Positions 60,628 through 64,000 of a stretch of DNA of 64,000 bases are shown in pieces. Every line of letters starts with the position of its first letter. The first letter of the stretch is position 1. The DNA lies in the NCBI GenBank assembly GCA_964549945.1, contig CAZJXD010000005.1, positions 43,913-107,912 on the forward strand. The letters are read 5' to 3'. The notes beneath the pieces are model-generated. The model made no database searches. It had not been told where the DNA came from and worked only from the letters and a program-made list of their open reading frames with translations. The stretch is from B25-G16 sp964549945 (lineage in GTDB: Bacteria; Desulfobacterota; DSM-4660; Desulfatiglandales; B25-G16). The translations under genes and the position numbers were made by a program.

Positions 60628-60792
60628 ACCTTCATCCTTGGATAATATTCCCTTACCGGCGCCGGCCCTCTCGCCCACCATGGTCCGGCACCGGTTTCCC
60701 ATTCAAACCTCCAACTATCCTGCTATTCTCCATAAAGATTCCAGCTTTTTTATTTGGCGGATGTATGTGATTGAGGGCAGCCATCACTAATT
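60628..60792. repeat. Repeat family A, copy 3 (long copy)
   Basis: It begins with the same 53 bases as 56090-56142, including the last codons and stop of the VIT/vWA gene and the left arm of its hairpin. The right arm has decayed (GGTCCGGCACCGGT). The core CTATTCTCC...GCGGATGTATGTGATT...ACTAATT follows. No VIT/vWA gene is nearby, so the gene end was copied here. Confidence 0.85.
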
Positions 60793-60963
60793 GATTTTCA
60801 TATCGGATTGATATCCAACATGCCGAAAGCCTAGCAAGACCTTAACTCGTGATAAGTGATCAAAGGTTTTGACAAGGCCGAAATTCATGACCTATTCTCA
60901 ATGAATCACAACTTGACGTCAGGCTGAAATGAAGCCATCTGACATCTGAAAACGGAGGTTGGA

Positions 60964-61467
60964 ATGAAAAAGCTGAGCGCAAGAGCACAGAAATGGTTAA
61001 AGAGTTTTCATATTCTATTTGCTGGACTATGGGTGGGAGCAGCATTTTGTTTAACTCTCAAGCAGTTCTTTATTAAGCCATCTGATGGGATGGAGCTTTA
61101 TGGTATTACGTCAACATTAAAATTCATTGATGATTTTATAATCATACCTGGAGCCGTAGGATTCCTTTTAACGGCTTTGATTTACAGCATTTGGACTAAC
61201 TGGGGCTGGTTTAAGCACAAATGGATTACAGTTAAATGGTGTATAAACCTCTATGGTGTAATCTTTGGTACTTTCTGGTTGGGGCCTTGGTTGAACAGCT
61301 TAGTGCCAATAGCAAAGGGGAAGGGGCTTTCTGCCCTTATAGATCCAGTCTTCTTTCACAATAGGAAGATGCTTATGATTTGGGGTACTTTTCAAGCTGT
61401 GACTATAGTTTTTGCTTTCTTCCTTTCAGTTATTAAACCTTGGAAGAAAAAGGGGGGTCGAAGTTAA
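60964..61467 (+). CDS. DUF2269-like integral membrane protein
   Basis: A 167-residue protein with four membrane helices (SFHILFAGLWVGAAFCLTLK, FIIIPGAVGFLLTALIYSIW, WCINLYGVIFGTFWLGPWLN, IWGTFQAVTIVFAFFLSVIK). The first helix pattern fits the DUF2269 family of predicted membrane proteins with unknown role. AACGGAGGTTGGA precedes the ATG. It is AT-rich compared with the housekeeping genes, which suggests acquisition. Confidence 0.75.
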   Translation: MKKLSARAQKWLKSFHILFAGLWVGAAFCLTLKQFFIKPSDGMELYGITSTLKFIDDFIIIPGAVGFLLTALIYSIWTNWGWFKHKWITVKWCINLYGVIFGTFWLGPWLNSLVPIAKGKGLSALIDPVFFHNRKMLMIWGTFQAVTIVFAFFLSVIKPWKKKGGRS

Positions 61468-61709
61468 TTGTCGCTAAATAGACTACTCGAAGGTTTCGAT
61501 ATCAGGACATCTGGGTACCAAGTTATGTCTTATTGGATCTATAAAACGAAATATATATACGATTCCGAAATTCCAGATAACTCCAAACTATCCACAATGA
61601 AAAGGGCATTTGATAGAATGAGGTTATGGCAAGCTGTACACGGGTTCATCCTTTTAGATCGCAAGTCTTGATTTATTGTCGTAAGTTGTTTTGGAACCTA
61701 CGTCCCCGC

Positions 61710-62045
61710 TTAGGTAATGGTCTCCAGATGGCTTCTGCCGAGGGAGGTGAGGAAGGTAAGAAAAAGGATAATCGCGTTGCCGTTGTTTCGGATCGTATTG
61801 GGACGGCAATTTCTCCGATGGAGAGAGAGCAGATACTGGGTGACATGAGCTTCCCCACAAAGCCCCCTGTCAGAGAGCCTTTGAAGGAGGCGATCAATTT
61901 CTGGATTCGCTACCCTGGGTTCATCGGCTTCAGTGTGATGCATTGGTGGCAGATCGGTGAGTGAAGCCGTTGATTTGTCAAGACAGGGTGGGCAATAGTC
62001 ACGATGATACTTGCTGTTTTCTACAGAAACATAGTTAAGGTTCAT
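61710..62045 (-). pseudogene. Truncated tyrosine recombinase (N-terminal core-binding domain only)
   Basis: From an ATG at 62045 with a perfect GGGAGG the frame runs 111 residues. The second half (VTQYLLSLHRRNCRPNTIRN, NAIILFLTFLTSLGRSHLE) is the SAM-like core-binding domain of XerC/phage-type integrases. The frame stops at TAA before any catalytic Arg-His-Arg-Tyr domain, and no further integrase sequence is seen downstream. It lacks the IntI pattern (HYSxRTExxYVxWIxRF), so it is not the integron integrase. Confidence 0.7.
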
Positions 62046-62269
62046 CACTACCTCCCTTCTCGTTTTTGTAGAAAAAACAGGTAGATGATGACCTCAAATA
62101 GAGCTTCAGTCAATCATCGTTTTATTACGTACAGTGGCAAGTTAACGCAGGTTTAATCAAAAAAACTTTCATACCATATCTTGCGGTTAATCAAAGGAAA
62201 CGATTGAAAAGGAATTATGGACTTTTACATTAGGGGGAAAGGACAAATTTGGATAGCGGAAATGAAAAC

Positions 62270-62318
62270 TTTTAACGATCGCCATCACCAGTTCATCTGG
62301 TGAATGGCGTGGTTATGA
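62270..62318 (+). other. attC-like recombination site A (left end of an integron cassette)
   Basis: R'' TTTTAAC (62270-62276), stem arms CGCCATCACCAG (62280-62291) and CTGGTGAATGGCG (62297-62309) with one unpaired A, loop TTCAT, and R' GTTATGA (62312-62318). It is short for an attC (49 bp), but the imperfect palindrome with an extrahelical base and the AAC/GTT ends are the family hallmarks. The cassette would start at T62313. Confidence 0.55.
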
Positions 62319-62327
62319 AATGTGTAA

Positions 62328-63842
62328 TTACTCAATTAGTGGGATGTAATTTTTCGGAAGCAGCAGCTCATTGCCTCTGAAAGGGTTTGTTTCCATTCCA
62401 AATACAAATTCGCCGACAGCTTCACCAACTTCCCGGTTTTTAAGCCATGATGTTCCTTCGAGGCCCTCACCCTTACCGTCGATAATATTCATGTTTTTCA
62501 GGATAATGATAGTCTCATCACTGTCAGCCCAATCCTTATTGGGCGCATAAGGATTTATTACTGCAAATGGTAGGAACCTTGCTGTCCAACGCGTTAATCG
62601 AGCAAGACTTTCCTGCACATTTGGCTGGAGATTTCCAATAATTTCTAGAAGACGGTTTTTATCTGCAAGGTCTTTCTGACGAGTTCGGATAAGGCCTGGG
62701 GCAAGAGACCGTCGCATATATTCTATAATGGCCATGTGGGTCAAGCGCTCGAACCACGCCAATGGTGGAACAAAACGGCGTTTACCCTTAAGATTGGACA
62801 CTTCATTGAAGATTTCTACAGGGTGCTTTATTCGGAGACCAAATTCCACATAAGTTGGAAATGGCTTCCCTGCGTGGACATACCTGGAACGTGTGTCATA
62901 TATCTCTTTTAGGCATGATTGGAAATTCTCTGTCGAAATATCTGGAAAAACAGAATGGTAGGCATAAAGCTCGTCAGGAATCTGCCAAAATTCGTTTGTA
63001 AGAAATTCAACGAAAAATGAGACAAATTTATTGCGTATGAAGTGCTCCACTCGAAGGAGTTCTTTTTTAATTTCGGCTATATGTTTTTGCGTCTGTGGTA
63101 ACTCGCTAATTTTCTCAAGTATGCGATTGGTGCCATAGAACTTTTCTACTTTGTCAAATTCGAAAGCCCTGTCATAATAATGATAGGCGGCCAAGCACTC
63201 GACTGCGGAAACGAGGGAAGTGTAAGCAACAGAAGGATCAAACGCAATTAGAGAAAGGCCTGATTGATAAAACTTAATGGCAGCTAGGATAGCCTGCGCT
63301 AAATCTTCTGGAGCTTTAGCGAACCCACTTACTATGGAGATAAATTCAGGTGAGTTAATCCCAAAAGGGGGTGGCTTAGAAGCTCTATCACCCCTTGGAG
63401 GGGGATGGTAATGAGGCTCCTCTAATATCGGTGTGTTGTTTGCCCTACGAAGCCCAAGTGGCACAAGTGGCTCTCTAGAAAAAACGCTCAATAGAGATAA
63501 AAACTCCAGAGCCACCCGCTCAATAGGTGGCCCAGTAAAAACCACCCCACCATTTGGAATTTCTTTTGATATTGTTTGTTGGAAGCAATCAAAGGTTAAG
63601 CAAAGCTCTTGCGGAAGACTGTAGTATGGTCGCGACACAACTGTAACATTATAAAAACCATCTATACCGCCACCTTGTATTACCCACTGAGCTGCACCGG
63701 AGCTGTACCTATCAGCCGTCAAAATAGACTTGTCGTACAACTCACGCCAACTGAGAAAATGATACTCAACGGCTGTACGTTCAGTCTTTTCACTGATAGA
63801 TTCAGTCACAAGCAAATTGGCAGTATTCCATCTTAGGCCCAT
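62328..63842 (-). CDS. Large HEPN-like protein, possible RNase or defence protein, on an integron cassette
   Basis: A 504-residue protein with no close family recognised. Residues about 180-340 look like an ApeA-like HEPN fold: helices PEDLAQAILAAIKFYQSG and YTSLVSAVECLAAYHYYDRA, and YDTRSRYVHAGKPFPTYVE, which contains R318-x4-H323, the RNase motif of HEPN domains. The N-terminal 150 residues are probably a beta-rich sensor region. AGGAAA lies before the ATG. The gene lies between two attC-like sites and reads against their direction, so it needs its own promoter. HEPN proteins with this motif often act in antiphage defence; that is inference here. Confidence 0.7.
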   Translation of the reverse strand: MGLRWNTANLLVTESISEKTERTAVEYHFLSWRELYDKSILTADRYSSGAAQWVIQGGGIDGFYNVTVVSRPYYSLPQELCLTFDCFQQTISKEIPNGGVVFTGPPIERVALEFLSLLSVFSREPLVPLGLRRANNTPILEEPHYHPPPRGDRASKPPPFGINSPEFISIVSGFAKAPEDLAQAILAAIKFYQSGLSLIAFDPSVAYTSLVSAVECLAAYHYYDRAFEFDKVEKFYGTNRILEKISELPQTQKHIAEIKKELLRVEHFIRNKFVSFFVEFLTNEFWQIPDELYAYHSVFPDISTENFQSCLKEIYDTRSRYVHAGKPFPTYVEFGLRIKHPVEIFNEVSNLKGKRRFVPPLAWFERLTHMAIIEYMRRSLAPGLIRTRQKDLADKNRLLEIIGNLQPNVQESLARLTRWTARFLPFAVINPYAPNKDWADSDETIIILKNMNIIDGKGEGLEGTSWLKNREVGEAVGEFVFGMETNPFRGNELLLPKNYIPLIE

Positions 63843-63865
63843 AAAAATTTCCTAAATAGAAAAAT

Positions 63866-63925
63866 TCATAACGCTACTAATCAGCCGCGCGGTTTTTTGC
63901 GTCGGCTGAATTAGCCTTGTTGGGC
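63866..63925 (+). other. attC site B (right end of the integron cassette)
   Basis: R'' TCATAAC (63866-63872), L'' CTAATCAGCCG (63877-63887), inner stem CGC/GCG around a T-rich loop, L' CGGCTGAATTAG (63903-63914) with one extrahelical A, and R' GTTGGGC (63919-63925), which fits GTTRRRY exactly. Length is 60 bp, normal for an attC. R'' is the exact reverse complement of R' of site A, as expected for the two ends of one cassette. Confidence 0.75.
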
Positions 63926-64000
63926 CTGCAATATCTTTTAATAACTTCCTTCTTGAACAAATAGATCGCCCACCCAAACGTCTCTCGTCCCCACCTCAGG

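Noticed and set aside
61468..61671. TTG-started frame of 67 residues after the DUF2269-like gene
   Set aside because: No ribosome-binding site, no recognisable domain, and a composition like the surrounding noncoding DNA.
61626..61964. Frame of 112 residues on the plus strand
   Set aside because: It is antisense to the recombinase remnant, whose core-binding domain pattern is the better explanation.
61710..62045. Integron integrase IntI
   Set aside because: The geometry fits, but the sequence lacks the IntI N-terminal pattern and the IntI-specific extra domain cannot be present in so short a frame.

Overview
The window looks like a chromosomal stretch from a Gram-negative, anaerobic bacterium, most likely an uncultured Desulfobacterota (deltaproteobacterial) lineage. 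The outer membrane is shown by LptD, Lgt, a complete Tol-Pal set, a TonB receptor and a Wza-type exporter. Anaerobic life is shown by the oxygen-sensitive NrdD/NrdG ribonucleotide reductase and a radical-SAM protein. The lineage is inferred from gene content only. A 100-N gap flanked by an exact 55-bp overlap marks a short-read, probably metagenomic, assembly.

Layout. 1-3.5 kb: toxin-antitoxin genes (VapBC, Phd/PIN, PIN/UPF0175), a four-helix-bundle gene and an internally deleted nucleotide-sugar decarboxylase. 4-12.8 kb: exopolysaccharide export and assembly (tyrosine autokinase/co-polymerase, Wza, outer-membrane barrel, FecR protein, O-antigen ligase), all on the minus strand. 13-18.3 kb: TonB-ExbD-ExbB and a BtuFCD cobalamin importer behind a cobalamin riboswitch with its own terminator, then rpsU. 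18.4-36.4 kb: core housekeeping genes (RlmD, Lgt, LptD, FolC, NamZ-like, CpoB-Pal-TolB-TolA-TolR-TolQ, a zinc-finger/J-domain protein, tRNA-Thr, PyrF, NrdG-NrdD). 36.7-42.9 kb: a second cobalamin riboswitch (promoter, aptamer and terminator all visible) driving a DUF4465 protein related in domain to BtuH, a BtuB-like receptor and a second surface protein. Both surface proteins end in a similar Cys-Phe-Ile tail. A convergent HEAT-repeat/CPBP membrane pair follows. 43-51.5 kb: a metal-type ribbon-helix-helix regulator with operator repeats and a 6-TM partner, an aldolase, an EamA transporter, a Nudix hydrolase, an FmdB protein, an IorAB-type molybdenum hydroxylase behind an attenuator-like leader, and a DinB protein.

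52-56.1 kb: an ECF sigma factor, its zinc anti-sigma factor and a VIT/vWA/AgmX-tail protein. Near-identical GGAAC...GTCTAA promoters lie before the sigma gene and before the VIT gene, so this reads as a self-contained stress regulon. 56.1-60.8 kb: a CDP-archaeol-synthase-like protein, a radical-SAM protein, a metallo-beta-lactamase-fold protein, a VapBC pair and a broken antitoxin/toxin pair, punctuated by three copies of one repeat.

61-64 kb: a mobile right edge. It holds a truncated tyrosine recombinase and a 504-residue HEPN-like protein flanked by two attC-like sites. The inner R boxes of those sites are perfect reverse complements (GTTATGA/TCATAAC), as expected for one integron gene cassette, here carrying its gene antisense to the attC direction. 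This cassette and the two-riboswitch cobalamin capture and import system are the most interesting parts of the window.
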